Source: Bacteroidales bacterium
GTDB taxonomy: Bacteria > Bacteroidota > Bacteroidia > Bacteroidales > P3
Assembly (NCBI GenBank): GCA_017559135.1
Contig: JAFYSZ010000012.1
Span: 1 to 57,067, forward strand
DNA: 57,067 nucleotides
Direction: 5' to 3'
Shown here: positions 37,233-46,712 of the stretch, in pieces
Numbering within the stretch: position 1 is the stretch's first letter
How the letters are laid out: the number at the start of each line of letters is the position of its first letter
Program-made: the position numbers and the translations under genes
Notes under the pieces: generated by a model
Seen by the model: the letters and a program-made list of their open reading frames with translations, nothing else
Database searches by the model: none
Told to the model about the DNA's origin: nothing

Positions 37233-37727
37233 ATGAAAACATTATTAAAATCAATCTTTGTTTTATTGATTATTTCAGTTTTTTCTTCTTGTAATAAATC
37301 GCAAGTCTATAAAGAATTTAAAACTTTACCAAACTACACTTGGGAAAGAATAGAAAAAGGGAAAAGTATAGTGTTTGATGACGTAAATATCGAAAAAGAA
37401 GATGAGGTTTACGACATTTCCGTTCACGTTCGTTATACTCCATATATAACCGAAGACGAAATAAAATTCAAAATGAAGATAACCTCTCCTTCTTCCATAG
37501 TAAGAGAAAGCGTACACACCATAAAACTAAAAGATAAAGAAGGAAAAGAATGGTTAGGAGACGCATTAGGAGATATGATTGACCTACAAGTAGATGTAAA
37601 AACCTTTTATACGTTCATAGAACGTGGGCTTTACAAAATAGAACTTGTAAATATGGGACAAAAGTATCAATTACAAGGAATAATGGAGTTAGGTTTAGAA
37701 ATAAATCAATCAAATTTAGATAGATAA
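37233..37727 (+). CDS. gldH: GldH-like gliding motility lipoprotein
   Basis: 164 residues with a lipoprotein signal (lipobox SVFSSC, Cys20). The body follows the GldH pattern: a YKEFKTLPNYTW segment, an ISVHVRYTPYI strand, and near the C-terminus KDKEGKEWLGDALGD followed by YTFIERGLYKIEL. GldH is needed for gliding in Flavobacterium and is kept in some non-gliding T9SS bacteria. It fits with the T9SS cargo genes in this window. Located between purC and uvrC, which is not a motility context, so its expression is probably constitutive. Confidence 0.78.
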   Translation: MKTLLKSIFVLLIISVFSSCNKSQVYKEFKTLPNYTWERIEKGKSIVFDDVNIEKEDEVYDISVHVRYTPYITEDEIKFKMKITSPSSIVRESVHTIKLKDKEGKEWLGDALGDMIDLQVDVKTFYTFIERGLYKIELVNMGQKYQLQGIMELGLEINQSNLDR

Positions 37728-37728
37728 A

Positions 37729-39540
37729 GTGTCATCTGAAACAATAAAACTTCCAAATATAGAAACAATACTTAAATCCCTGCCGACTTCGGCGGGGGTT
37801 TATCGTTTTTTAGACAAAGATAATACAGTAATCTACGTAGGGAAAGCAAAAAATCTAAGAAATAGAGTTCAATCCTACTTTAAAAACGATTTTTCTCACT
37901 CACCTAAGACAAGATTACTTGTAAAGAAAATCCACGATATTAAATTAGTTGTAGTATCAAGCGAAACCGAAGCACTATTATTAGAAAACAATTTCATAAA
38001 ACAATACAAACCACGATACAATATCCTATTAAAAGACGATAAAACCTATCCTTGGTTTTGTATTAGCAACGAAGAATATCCAAGAGTATTCACAACACGA
38101 AAAAAAACAAAAGACGGCTCACTTTATTTCGGACCTTATCCAAACGGAAGACTACTTAAAGAATTGCAAGAATTGATAAGCAAACTATATCCCTATCGTC
38201 GTTGTCAAATACCAATGACAGAAGAAAATATCTTAAAGAATAAATACCGAGCCTGCTTAAATAAACAAATCAAAATATGCTCCGCACCATGCGAAGGCTG
38301 TGTTTCAAAAGAAGAATACCGCGAAATCATAAACGATATTAAAAGAATATTTCGCGGAGACTTTAATCAAATCAAAAAAGAATTGAAAAATCAAATGATG
38401 GATTACGCAAAAAATCTTGAATTTGAAAAAGCACAAATCATAAAAGATAAAATACAACTCTTAGATGCCTACGCTGCAAAAACCTCAATAGTAACAAACT
38501 CATCGCTAAACGCAGAAGTTTTTGCATACGAGCCTATTCAAGATGGAATAATCATAAATGCGATGAAAGTAGTAAACGGAAGCCTAATTTCTTCTATATC
38601 AAAAGAAGTCAAAGCACCAATTGAAGAAGATATATTAGAAATATTCACAACAGCAATCATACAACTACGCTCACAACTCTCGTGGGAAAGTCCACAAATC
38701 ATTGTTTCGCAAATCCTGCCTCTACCAGAAGATTACACAAAACAAACAATAGCCGATACAAATGATAAAAAGAAACTATTAGAACTATGTCAAAAAAATG
38801 CACTCTTTGCAAAAAGCGACAAAATAAAAAGAGATACACTCACAGATCCCGAACGATGGAGTAAAAATCTTGTTTTGCAAATACAAAAAGACTTAAATCT
38901 TCCAAAACCTCCTTATTATATGGAATGTTTTGATAATTCCAACATACAAGGTTGCAATGCCGTTGCAGCATGTGTAGTATTTCGTGGAGGCAAACCCTCA
39001 ACAAAAGAATACAGACACTTTAATATCAAAACAGTTGAAGGTCCCGATGATTACGCATCAATGAAAGAAATTGTAAATCGAAGATATTCACGTCTGATAA
39101 AAGAAGAAAAACCATTGCCCGACCTGATTATTATTGACGGAGGCAAAGGACAACTCGCCGTTGCAGTAGAAGCATTAAGCGAATTAGGACTTTATCCACA
39201 AATACCAATAATATCAATTGCAGAACGCTTAGAAGAAATTTACTATCCAGGAAATCCTTATCCACTATGCCTTGACAAACGAAGCAATAGCCTAAAAACC
39301 ATTCAGCATATAAGAGATGAAGCACACCGATTCGGCATAACACATCATAGAAACAAAAGAAGCAAAGAAACATTTCATACAATGCTGACACAAATCCCCG
39401 GAATAGGAGAAAAAACTGCAATAGATTTATTACTACGATTCAAAAGCGTAAAGCAAATCAAAGAAACTCCACTTGAAGAAATAGAAAAATGTATAGGAAA
39501 AGCAAAAGCACAAAAATTATTCAGTCATTTACAAAAATAA
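37729..39540 (+). CDS. uvrC: Excinuclease ABC subunit C
   Basis: 603 residues, starting at GTG 37729, two bases after the gldH stop; there is no better ATG. N-terminal GIY-YIG nuclease (AGVYRFLDKDNTVIYVGKAKNL), a cysteine-rich stretch (CSAPCEGC), the UVR motif (KNLEFEKAQIIKDKIQLLD), the RNase H-like endonuclease (YYMECFDNSNIQG, DLIIIDGGKGQL) and C-terminal HhH motifs (IPGIGEKTAIDLLLRF). It makes both incisions in nucleotide excision repair. A GC-rich mini-palindrome (37782-37793) lies in its first codons, and its stop lies at the start of a 21-bp repeat tract. Confidence 0.97.
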   Translation: MSSETIKLPNIETILKSLPTSAGVYRFLDKDNTVIYVGKAKNLRNRVQSYFKNDFSHSPKTRLLVKKIHDIKLVVVSSETEALLLENNFIKQYKPRYNILLKDDKTYPWFCISNEEYPRVFTTRKKTKDGSLYFGPYPNGRLLKELQELISKLYPYRRCQIPMTEENILKNKYRACLNKQIKICSAPCEGCVSKEEYREIINDIKRIFRGDFNQIKKELKNQMMDYAKNLEFEKAQIIKDKIQLLDAYAAKTSIVTNSSLNAEVFAYEPIQDGIIINAMKVVNGSLISSISKEVKAPIEEDILEIFTTAIIQLRSQLSWESPQIIVSQILPLPEDYTKQTIADTNDKKKLLELCQKNALFAKSDKIKRDTLTDPERWSKNLVLQIQKDLNLPKPPYYMECFDNSNIQGCNAVAACVVFRGGKPSTKEYRHFNIKTVEGPDDYASMKEIVNRRYSRLIKEEKPLPDLIIIDGGKGQLAVAVEALSELGLYPQIPIISIAERLEEIYYPGNPYPLCLDKRSNSLKTIQHIRDEAHRFGITHHRNKRSKETFHTMLTQIPGIGEKTAIDLLLRFKSVKQIKETPLEEIEKCIGKAKAQKLFSHLQK

Positions 39541-39595
39541 AACAAAGAAATAATTTTTTAAAACGAAGAAATAATTTTTTAAAACAAAGAAATAT
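39539..39595 (+). repeat. 21-bp intergenic tandem repeat, about 2.7 copies
   Basis: Units at 39539-39559 and 39560-39580 (AAAACAAAGAAATAATTTTT plus T; one base differs) and a partial third unit whose end provides the start codon ATG 39594 of the aldolase. The first unit overlaps the uvrC stop codon. Same unit as at 49636 on the other strand. Confidence 0.85.
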
Positions 39596-40640
39596 GAAAC
39601 TACATTTTGAAACAGATTATATGGCTGGTACACACCAAGAAATATTAGAGCGTTTGGTGGAAACAAATTTTGAAGAAACCGTAGGATATGGCTGTGATGA
39701 ATATACTGAAAAGGCGGTTGAGTTGATAAAAAAGGCAGTTGGGAAAGATAATGCAAGGGTTTATTTTCTCGTTGGTGGCACTCAAACAAATTCAACAGTC
39801 ATTGACGGATTGCTTTCAAGGTATGAAGGTGTTTTATCGGCAGAAAGCGGACACATAAACGTTCACGAATCAGGAGCAATTGAGGCTTGCGGACACAAAG
39901 TCTTAACTCTACCGCAATATGAAGGCAAAGTAAAGGCAGAAGATGTAGAAAAATATATCTCAAACTTTTATGCAGATGATACATATCTTCACATGGTGGC
40001 TCCGGGTATGCTTTATATTTCTTTTCCGACTGAATACGGAGCGGTTTACAGCAAAAAGGAATTGCAAGAGATTAGTTCGGTTTGTAAAAAGTGGAATATT
40101 CCTTTGTATATTGATGGAGCAAGACTTGGATATGGCTTAGCATCTGAGGGAAATGATGTTTCATTAAAAGATATTGCTGATTTATGCGATGTTTTCTATA
40201 TTGGAGGAACAAAACTTGGTGCTTTATTTGGAGAAGCCGTTGTTGTGTGTAACGATAATTTGCTGAAAAATTTCTTTCCTTTGATAAAACAACACGGAGC
40301 ATTGCTTGCAAAAGGTAGATTGCTTGCTTTGCAGTTTGAGACTTTGTTTTCTAATAATTTATACGAAAGGGTGAGCCGACACGCAGTTGATATGGCAATG
40401 AAAATCAAACAAGCGTTTATATCAAAGGGGTATTTGCCAATTGTAAACTCTAATACTAATCAACAATTCTTTCGTTTGCCAAATGATTTGATAGATTCTT
40501 TAAGCAAAGAAGTAGGTTTTGAACTCTGGGGAGCAAGAGGGGAGAAAGAAAGTGAAGTAAGATTTGTTACTTCGTGGGCAACAAAGGAGGAGGACGTTGA
40601 TTTGTTAATAAAAAAGCTTAATATTTTGATTTTAAAATAA
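39594..40640 (+). CDS. Low-specificity L-threonine aldolase family, PLP enzyme
   Basis: 348 residues from ATG 39594; an upstream in-frame extension would only translate the 21-bp repeats (KQRNNFL units) and is rejected. Fold type I aminotransferase-like. It has the PLP lysine in YIGGTKLGALFGEA, the aspartate pairing with the pyridine nitrogen in LYIDGARLGYG, and ESGHINVHESGAIE. It cleaves L-threonine or L-allo-threonine to glycine and acetaldehyde. The start codon lies in a repeat, so repeat number may influence translation. Confidence 0.88.
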   Translation: MKLHFETDYMAGTHQEILERLVETNFEETVGYGCDEYTEKAVELIKKAVGKDNARVYFLVGGTQTNSTVIDGLLSRYEGVLSAESGHINVHESGAIEACGHKVLTLPQYEGKVKAEDVEKYISNFYADDTYLHMVAPGMLYISFPTEYGAVYSKKELQEISSVCKKWNIPLYIDGARLGYGLASEGNDVSLKDIADLCDVFYIGGTKLGALFGEAVVVCNDNLLKNFFPLIKQHGALLAKGRLLALQFETLFSNNLYERVSRHAVDMAMKIKQAFISKGYLPIVNSNTNQQFFRLPNDLIDSLSKEVGFELWGARGEKESEVRFVTSWATKEEDVDLLIKKLNILILK

Positions 40641-40654
40641 GTTTTGTATTTTTG
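40625..40654 (+). promoter_or_regulatory. Probable promoter, TTTG-N18-TATTTTTG
   Basis: TTTG at 40625-40628, 18 bp, then TATTTTTG at 40647-40654, overlapping the end of the aldolase gene and placed before the lipoprotein gene at 40682. Confidence 0.65.
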
Positions 40655-40681
40655 TAGTCTTAATTTTAAAAATGATTGATT

Positions 40682-41224
40682 ATGAAATTTTCAAAACATT
40701 TCTTGGTTTTAATTTCGTTGATTGCTGTTTTCTTTTCTGCTTGTAAGGAAAAGCCTAATGCAAGTACCGATGATTTTCTTGAAGGTAAGGAGTTGATTTA
40801 TTTTTCTCAGGAATCAGAGGTTTGGAAGGCTAAAATAAAGGATTTAGGTAGTTGTTATGCTGTTGTAGATAATAAAGAAAATCCTACTTGGTGCGATATT
40901 GTGGCGTGCAGTGAAGATTTGAAAGATTTTGATATTGAATTATATCACAAATATTTGTTTGTGCATTTTGAATTTAGCGAAAACTCTACTGCAAAAAATA
41001 TTATAGCAGAGTTTTATAAGAATAAATCGGCTCAAAGTGCAGGGGTTTTTGATTTAATGCTTGTTCCAAAGAAATTAGAACTTTATATAAATAATTTAAC
41101 AGAAGATAAAATTAGCGGAAGACTTTTTGGTCAAATGCAAAGTAAGGTGAATTCAGAAGATATTAGAGATGTTTTGTATATTTTTAAAGATATACCGCTA
41201 ATAACTACTGATGAATTGAAATAA
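40682..41224 (+). CDS. Putative lipoprotein of unknown function
   Basis: 180 residues from ATG 40682 (a TTG six bases upstream is less likely). Signal peptide with lipobox FFSAC (Cys21). The rest is a soluble alpha/beta domain without a motif I recognise. The last base of its stop is the first base of comFC (TAATG), so the pair is translationally coupled, but no functional link is known. Confidence 0.75.
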   Translation: MKFSKHFLVLISLIAVFFSACKEKPNASTDDFLEGKELIYFSQESEVWKAKIKDLGSCYAVVDNKENPTWCDIVACSEDLKDFDIELYHKYLFVHFEFSENSTAKNIIAEFYKNKSAQSAGVFDLMLVPKKLELYINNLTEDKISGRLFGQMQSKVNSEDIRDVLYIFKDIPLITTDELK

Positions 41225-41871
41225 TGTCGTTGATTGACATATTTTTTCCGCAGACTTGTGTGTTTTGTGGCAGGGTATTGGTTCGTGGAGAGAGAATAAT
41301 GTGTCTTAATTGCCACAAATTTTATCGTTATCCCAATAATGCTTTAACTGAATATAAGCATAAAATTACCGAAATGCCTTTTGAGAATATTGATATATTC
41401 TTAGATTATTCTTATTGTAAGAAAGCTTTGCACTCTTTTAAGTATGGAGGGAATTTATTCTTTGGAAAACAATTGGCTTTCTTGTGGGCAGAGCATTTAA
41501 AAGGTGTAGAGTGGATAGAAGATATTGATTTTATTATGCCGATTTCGCTTCATAGAAAGAAACTCTATAAAAGAGGATTTAATCAAAGCGAAGTTTTAGG
41601 TAAAGTTTTGTCAAAAAAACTACAAATCCCTATTTTGACAAATATAGTTAAGAGAAAAGTAAACAATCCTCCACAAACAAAAGCGGAAAATCGTTGGGAA
41701 AATGTACGGGATATATTTGTGTTGAGGCGAAATCCTGGTTTAGAAAACAAACATGTGTTAATAATTGATGATGTTGTTACAACATCGGCTACAACTAACT
41801 ATTTTGTGAAAACTTTACGTAAAATTCCAAATTTAAAGTTATCTTTTGCTTATCTATCTTCAAATTGTTAA
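41224..41871 (+). CDS. comFC: ComF family phosphoribosyltransferase-like protein
   Basis: 215 residues. An N-terminal Cys4 zinc ribbon (CVFCGRVL to CLNC), then a PRTase fold with FDxxxxxxYK-like contexts (FKYGGNLFFGKQLA), LHRKKLYKRGFNQSEVL and the PRPP-binding loop VLIIDDVVTTSAT near residue 185. ComFC proteins are linked to DNA uptake during natural transformation. No other competence genes are visible here. Overlaps the upstream lipoprotein stop by one base. Confidence 0.9.
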   Translation: MSLIDIFFPQTCVFCGRVLVRGERIMCLNCHKFYRYPNNALTEYKHKITEMPFENIDIFLDYSYCKKALHSFKYGGNLFFGKQLAFLWAEHLKGVEWIEDIDFIMPISLHRKKLYKRGFNQSEVLGKVLSKKLQIPILTNIVKRKVNNPPQTKAENRWENVRDIFVLRRNPGLENKHVLIIDDVVTTSATTNYFVKTLRKIPNLKLSFAYLSSNC

Positions 41872-41919
41872 GAATTAGTATTATCTTTGCCGTTGATTTT
41901 TAACTTAATTAGAAAAATA

Positions 41920-44247
41920 ATGAAAAGAACGAGTATTTTTATCCTTTGTTTGATTGCAACAATGCTTTGTTTTGCTCAAACGAAAATAAGTATTATTCCT
42001 GAACCTGTTTTGATTAAGGAATTAAAACAACAACCTTTTAAATTAACTCCTGCAACGCAAATTGCTGTTAATACAAATAATTCAGAATTTCAGTCTGCTG
42101 AGTTTTTAAAAGATAAACTTGAACAAGGTTTTGGTAAAGAAATTAAAATAACTAATCTGTCGGAATTAAAAGATGATGCAAATGCAATTCTTTTTGTAAA
42201 GGTTAGCGATAAGGTTTTGGGAAATGAGGGCTATAATTTAAAGGTAACAGAAAAGAATATTGTTATTCAATCAAACGAAAATGCAGGATTCTTTTACGCT
42301 GTTCAAACTCTATTGCAGTTAATAGACCCTTTGTTTGTGGGTGTTAATAATATTGTGGTTTGTGAGTATGATTTAGTGCCTGCTTGTGAGATTGTAGATT
42401 ATCCTCGCTTTGCTTATCGTGGAAAACACCTCGATGTTGCAAGACATTTTATGGAAGTTGAAGATGTGAAACGCTATATTGATTATATGGCTTTTCATAA
42501 ACTTAATGTTTTGCATTGGCATTTGACAGACGATCAAGGTTGGAGATTAGAAATCAAGCAATATCCTTCTTTGCAATCAATAGCCTCTAAAAGAAAATCA
42601 ACAATCATAGGACATTATAATGATAATGATGCTCGCAATCCTAATTATGATGGATTTATTCATAAAGGATATTATACACAAGAGCAGGCTAAGGAAATTG
42701 TTGCATACGCTAAGCAAAGAAATATCGACATTATTCCAGAAATTGAAATGCCCGGACACTCTCAATCGGTCTTAGCGGCTTATCCTTCTTTGGGTTGTAA
42801 AGATACTACTTATGAAGTTTCTTGTACTTGGGGCGTTATAGAAGATGTTCTTTGCACTCAGGACGAAACAATAGAGTTTATGAAAAATGTTTTGGACGAA
42901 GTTGTAGAGATTTTTCCATTTAAGTATGTGCATATAGGCGGAGACGAATGTCCAAAGACGCGTTGGAAAGAGTGTCCTAAGTGTCAAGCTCAAATAAAAA
43001 AGCATGGACTTAAAGATGAGTTTGAATTACAAAGTTGGTTCTTGCAACAAATAACACAATATCTTAAAACAAAACATCGTCAAGCTATTGCTTGGAGCGA
43101 AATCCTTGAAGGAGGAATCAAAGATGAGGTAACCGTTATGTCTTGGTTAGGAGAAGCAGACGGAGTTGAAGCAGCACGAATGGGATATGATGCTGTAATG
43201 GTTCCTTGTGCTTATTTATATTTTGATTACTATCAAGCAGAAGCAGATAATGAACCTCTTGCAATCGGAGGCTTTACTCCGCTAAAAAAAGTCTATCATT
43301 ACGAACCTATTCCAAAAGAAATTGCAGGAACTAATGCTGAAAAACACATAATAGGAGTGCAAGCAAATATGTGGAGAGAGTATGTTCCTACATTTGATTA
43401 TACAATCTATATGGATTATCCTCGTACTGCTGCAATGAGTGAAACGGCTTGGAGTCAAAAAGAAAAGAAAAACTATGATTCTTTCTTAAATAGATTAGAA
43501 AAACTATTGAAATATTACGATGCAATGGGAATGAATTATTCTCGTTCACACTATTCTATTTCGGCAGACGTTAGTTTCAATTCTAAAACAAAGAATGTAG
43601 AACTTGAACTAAACACTCCTGCAAAAAATTCTGAGATAATCTACACCATAGACGGCAGTGAGCCTACGCTTTCTTCAAACAAATTAACTCAAAAGCTTGT
43701 TTTAGATAAAACAACAACAGTTTGTGCGTATGTAATAAGAGAAGGCAAAATTATTTCACCAATGTTTAAGGCTACTTACAATCTTAATAAAGCCACAGGA
43801 AAGAAATATGAACTTAAAAATATGAACCCTCAATACTCTGGCAGTACAAAAAATGCTTTAACAGACGGAATATTTGGTTCGGCTAAGAGTTACGATAAAT
43901 GGATTGGTACTTATGGATATGATTATGATGTGGTTGTTGATTTAGAAAAAAGAGAAAATATAAATTCTGTTTCATTAAATTTCTTGGATAATGTAGGCAG
44001 TTGGATTTTCTTGCCAACAAAAGTTCATTTCTATATCTCAGACGACAACAAAAATTGGAAAGAAATATCAGAAACTGACATTGAACTTACAAAACAAGGA
44101 CAAATCTTAAATGTAAAAGCAAATTGCAAAGACAAAAAAGCAAGATACGTTAAGATTTATGCAGAAACAGTGAGAAAATGCCCAGAAGGACACCCGGGTT
44201 GCGGATATGACGCACACTGTTTTGCAGATGAAATAATTATTAAGTAA
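41920..44247 (+). CDS. Beta-N-acetylhexosaminidase, GH20
   Basis: 775 residues from ATG 41920, the start of the signal peptide (RTSIFILCLIATMLCFAQ). Domains: the N-terminal GH20b helper (about 25-150), the GH20 TIM barrel (155-510) with YRGKHLDVARHF, LHWHLTDDQGWRLEI and the catalytic Asp-Glu pair D342-E343 in IGGDECP, a chitobiase-type beta domain (TIDGSEPTLSSNKL) and a C-terminal F5/8 type C-like domain (VDLEKRENINSVSLNFLDN). It releases terminal GlcNAc or GalNAc from chitin or host glycans in the periplasm or at the surface. A -7 box TATCTTTG is at 41882-41889. Confidence 0.94.
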   Translation: MKRTSIFILCLIATMLCFAQTKISIIPEPVLIKELKQQPFKLTPATQIAVNTNNSEFQSAEFLKDKLEQGFGKEIKITNLSELKDDANAILFVKVSDKVLGNEGYNLKVTEKNIVIQSNENAGFFYAVQTLLQLIDPLFVGVNNIVVCEYDLVPACEIVDYPRFAYRGKHLDVARHFMEVEDVKRYIDYMAFHKLNVLHWHLTDDQGWRLEIKQYPSLQSIASKRKSTIIGHYNDNDARNPNYDGFIHKGYYTQEQAKEIVAYAKQRNIDIIPEIEMPGHSQSVLAAYPSLGCKDTTYEVSCTWGVIEDVLCTQDETIEFMKNVLDEVVEIFPFKYVHIGGDECPKTRWKECPKCQAQIKKHGLKDEFELQSWFLQQITQYLKTKHRQAIAWSEILEGGIKDEVTVMSWLGEADGVEAARMGYDAVMVPCAYLYFDYYQAEADNEPLAIGGFTPLKKVYHYEPIPKEIAGTNAEKHIIGVQANMWREYVPTFDYTIYMDYPRTAAMSETAWSQKEKKNYDSFLNRLEKLLKYYDAMGMNYSRSHYSISADVSFNSKTKNVELELNTPAKNSEIIYTIDGSEPTLSSNKLTQKLVLDKTTTVCAYVIREGKIISPMFKATYNLNKATGKKYELKNMNPQYSGSTKNALTDGIFGSAKSYDKWIGTYGYDYDVVVDLEKRENINSVSLNFLDNVGSWIFLPTKVHFYISDDNKNWKEISETDIELTKQGQILNVKANCKDKKARYVKIYAETVRKCPEGHPGCGYDAHCFADEIIIK

Positions 44248-44741
44248 TGAAAATAAAAGAAATATCGGAATTAACAGATATTAACTTGCAAACGAGCGAG
44301 AAGGATATGCGTTCCTCTTGGGGGATACGCTTAATCCTTCCTCTTTCTCTTACAAATGCTTTGTTCTTATTTGTTTTTTCCTTTTTCGGACTATTCTTCA
44401 ATTCTTTTTCTGTTGATTTTATTTCTTCAACTCACTTTCCTCAAATAATGTATTTTTGGAAAGAAAATCTATTGTACTTCTTTACGCCTTCGATTTTCTT
44501 TTTTGTTTTCATATTTCTATTAAGTATGTTGGCAATTTACTCATGTCTTTTGATGTGGTTTGGACATAAATCGGGCGTTTTTTTGTTTGCGGTCAGCAAA
44601 GTAGCAATAATTTTAGTCCCTATGCTATTTTTAGGCAACAGAGGTTTCTCCTACGGAGATATTATGCTTACTGTCTTTTTTATTGCTTACTATTATATAT
44701 ATATGATAAAGCACCTAATCAAAAATACAAACAATGAGTGA
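44247..44741 (+). CDS. Membrane protein of unknown function with four TM helices
   Basis: 164 residues. The start overlaps the GH20 stop (TAATG) and the 3' end overlaps the next gene by 8 bp, so it is translationally coupled on both sides. Four hydrophobic segments at about 28-50, 77-100, 107-128 and 133-155. A short cytosolic N-terminus (KEISELTDINLQ) precedes them. No recognised family. Confidence 0.75.
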   Translation: MKIKEISELTDINLQTSEKDMRSSWGIRLILPLSLTNALFLFVFSFFGLFFNSFSVDFISSTHFPQIMYFWKENLLYFFTPSIFFFVFIFLLSMLAIYSCLLMWFGHKSGVFLFAVSKVAIILVPMLFLGNRGFSYGDIMLTVFFIAYYYIYMIKHLIKNTNNE

Positions 44742-45441
44742 AGCTGTTTTATATTTATTCCCAACACCAATTGCAGATATTGAAATAAGTCATTGTTTGC
44801 CGGAAATCAATTCTCAACTTCTTTTGGAATGTGATGATTTTGTTGTTGAGCAACTAAGAACGGCAAGACGTTTTCTAAGAAAAGCAGGTTACAACAAAGA
44901 CTTTGAAAATGTAAACTTTTACGAACTAAACGAACATACTGATTTAAAAGAAATAGATGCGTATTTGCAACCGCTGAGAGAAGGCAGGAATCTTGGTTTA
45001 ATGAGCGAAGCAGGACTTCCTTGTGTTGCTGACCCTGGTGCTGCTTTGGTAAAATTGGCTCAAAAGCAGGGATTCAAAGTCTGTCCTTTGATTGGTCCGT
45101 CTTCTTTGTTGATGTCTTTAATGGCAAGCGGGTTTAATGGACAGAATTTCGCATTTGTCGGATATTTACCAATAGATAAAATTCAAAGAACAAAGAAAAT
45201 AAAAGAGTTAGAAACGCTTTGCTATAAGATTTCGCAAACTCAAATCTTTATTGAAGCACCTTACAGAAATAATCAACTGTTTCAATCGCTCAAAGAGGTG
45301 CTTAGTGGAAATACAATGCTGTGTTTAGGAGTAGATATTGGTTTATCAACTCAGCAAATCATTAGCAAAACAATTTCAGAGTGGAAAAAAACTTCCATAG
45401 ACCTTAATAAACGAAACACAGTCTTTTTGATTTATAAATAA
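44734..45441 (+). CDS. SAM-dependent tetrapyrrole-methylase-fold protein, RsmI-like
   Basis: 235 residues, with the Rossmann-like methylase fold of RsmI (16S rRNA 2'-O-ribose C1402 methyltransferase). Motifs: LYLFPTPIADI at the start, NLGLMSEAGLPCVADPGAALV and VCPLIGPSSLLMSLMASGFNGQNFAFVGYLP. It lacks the RsmI C-terminal extension and matches a shorter Bacteroidota paralogue of unproven target. Cytoplasmic. Lies 8 bp before rarA. Confidence 0.85.
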   Translation: MSEAVLYLFPTPIADIEISHCLPEINSQLLLECDDFVVEQLRTARRFLRKAGYNKDFENVNFYELNEHTDLKEIDAYLQPLREGRNLGLMSEAGLPCVADPGAALVKLAQKQGFKVCPLIGPSSLLMSLMASGFNGQNFAFVGYLPIDKIQRTKKIKELETLCYKISQTQIFIEAPYRNNQLFQSLKEVLSGNTMLCLGVDIGLSTQQIISKTISEWKKTSIDLNKRNTVFLIYK

Positions 45442-45449
45442 AATAAGCA

Positions 45450-46709
45450 ATGACAAAACCTTTGGCAGAGATTTTGCGACCTGTTTCGCTTGATGACTAC
45501 ATAGGACAAGAACATTTGATTGGCGAAGGGGCGATTTTGAGAAAGGCTATAATGGAAAATAATGTTCCTTCAATGATTTTGTGGGGACCCCCCGGCGTTG
45601 GCAAAACTACTTTGGCAAATATTATTGCAAATACAATCTCTGCACAATTCTATACCTTGTCTGCAATCAATAGCGGAGTAAAAGACGTTAGGGAAGTTAT
45701 CGATCAAGCAAAATTAAACTACGGAAACTCAATTCTTTTCGTAGATGAAATTCATCGTTTCTCGAAAAATCAACAAGATTCTTTGCTTGGAGCAGTAGAA
45801 CAAGGCATAGTAAGACTAATTGGAGCAACAACCGAAAATCCAAGTTTTGAAATCATTTCTCCACTTCTTTCAAGAGCACAAGTCTATGTACTAAAAAATC
45901 TTGAAAGACACCACTTAGAGAAAATAATTCAAAGAGCCGTATCTTACTTAGAACAAGAAGGAAAAAGAAAAATAGAAATAAAAGAAACAGAAGCCTTACT
46001 TAGAATCAGCGGAGGTGATGCAAGAAAACTAATTAACGCAATAGAATTAGTTTGTTCGCAATATTCGGGCGATTTCTCAATAGATAACAATTCTGTTTCT
46101 ACAATTATTCAACAAAACATAGCAATCTACGACAAAAAAGGAGAGAATCACTACGATATAATCTCTGCTTTCATAAAAAGTATCAGAGGTTCCGATCCAA
46201 ATGCTGCTGTTTATTGGTTAGCAAGAATGATTGTATCGGGCGAAGACCCTCTTTTCATAGCAAGAAGAATGCTAATCTTAGCCTCAGAAGACATAGGAAA
46301 TGCAAATCCTAATGCTCTCTTGCTTGCAAATAATTGTTTTGATGCAGTAAGCAAGATAGGCTATCCTGAATGTAGGATAATACTTTCTCAAACAGCTGTT
46401 TACTTGGCAACATCTGCAAAAAGTAATTCTACTTATTTAGCAATAAACAAAGCAATTGAATTAGTTGAGAAAACAGGAGATAAGCCTGTGCCGATACATC
46501 TTAGAAATGCTCCAACAAAACTAATGAAAGATATAGGCTATGGAGCAGATTATCGCTATTCTCACGATTATGCAAATCATTTTGTTCAACAACAATTTAT
46601 GCCTGACGATCTTCAAGGGCTATCTCTTTATGAGCCTGCGGACAATCGTCAAGAAAACTCCACAAGAGAATTATTAAGAAAACTTTGGTCAGGAATTTAC
46701 AATTATTAG
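45450..46709 (+). CDS. rarA: Replication-associated recombination ATPase RarA (MgsA)
   Basis: 419 residues. Walker A GPPGVGKTT, Walker B DEIHRF, sensor GATTENPSFE, then the lid and the tetramerisation domain (ISAFIKSIRGSDPNAAVYWLARM, ASEDIGNANPNAL). It acts at stalled forks with SSB. Part of a plus-strand run with the methylase gene upstream and DUF2461 gene 3 bp downstream. Confidence 0.96.
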   Translation: MTKPLAEILRPVSLDDYIGQEHLIGEGAILRKAIMENNVPSMILWGPPGVGKTTLANIIANTISAQFYTLSAINSGVKDVREVIDQAKLNYGNSILFVDEIHRFSKNQQDSLLGAVEQGIVRLIGATTENPSFEIISPLLSRAQVYVLKNLERHHLEKIIQRAVSYLEQEGKRKIEIKETEALLRISGGDARKLINAIELVCSQYSGDFSIDNNSVSTIIQQNIAIYDKKGENHYDIISAFIKSIRGSDPNAAVYWLARMIVSGEDPLFIARRMLILASEDIGNANPNALLLANNCFDAVSKIGYPECRIILSQTAVYLATSAKSNSTYLAINKAIELVEKTGDKPVPIHLRNAPTKLMKDIGYGADYRYSHDYANHFVQQQFMPDDLQGLSLYEPADNRQENSTRELLRKLWSGIYNY

Positions 46710-46712
46710 TCT

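Noticed and set aside
39489..39593. N-terminal extension of the threonine aldolase into uvrC
   Set aside because: It only translates the end of uvrC out of frame and the 21-bp repeats; the conserved protein begins at 39594.
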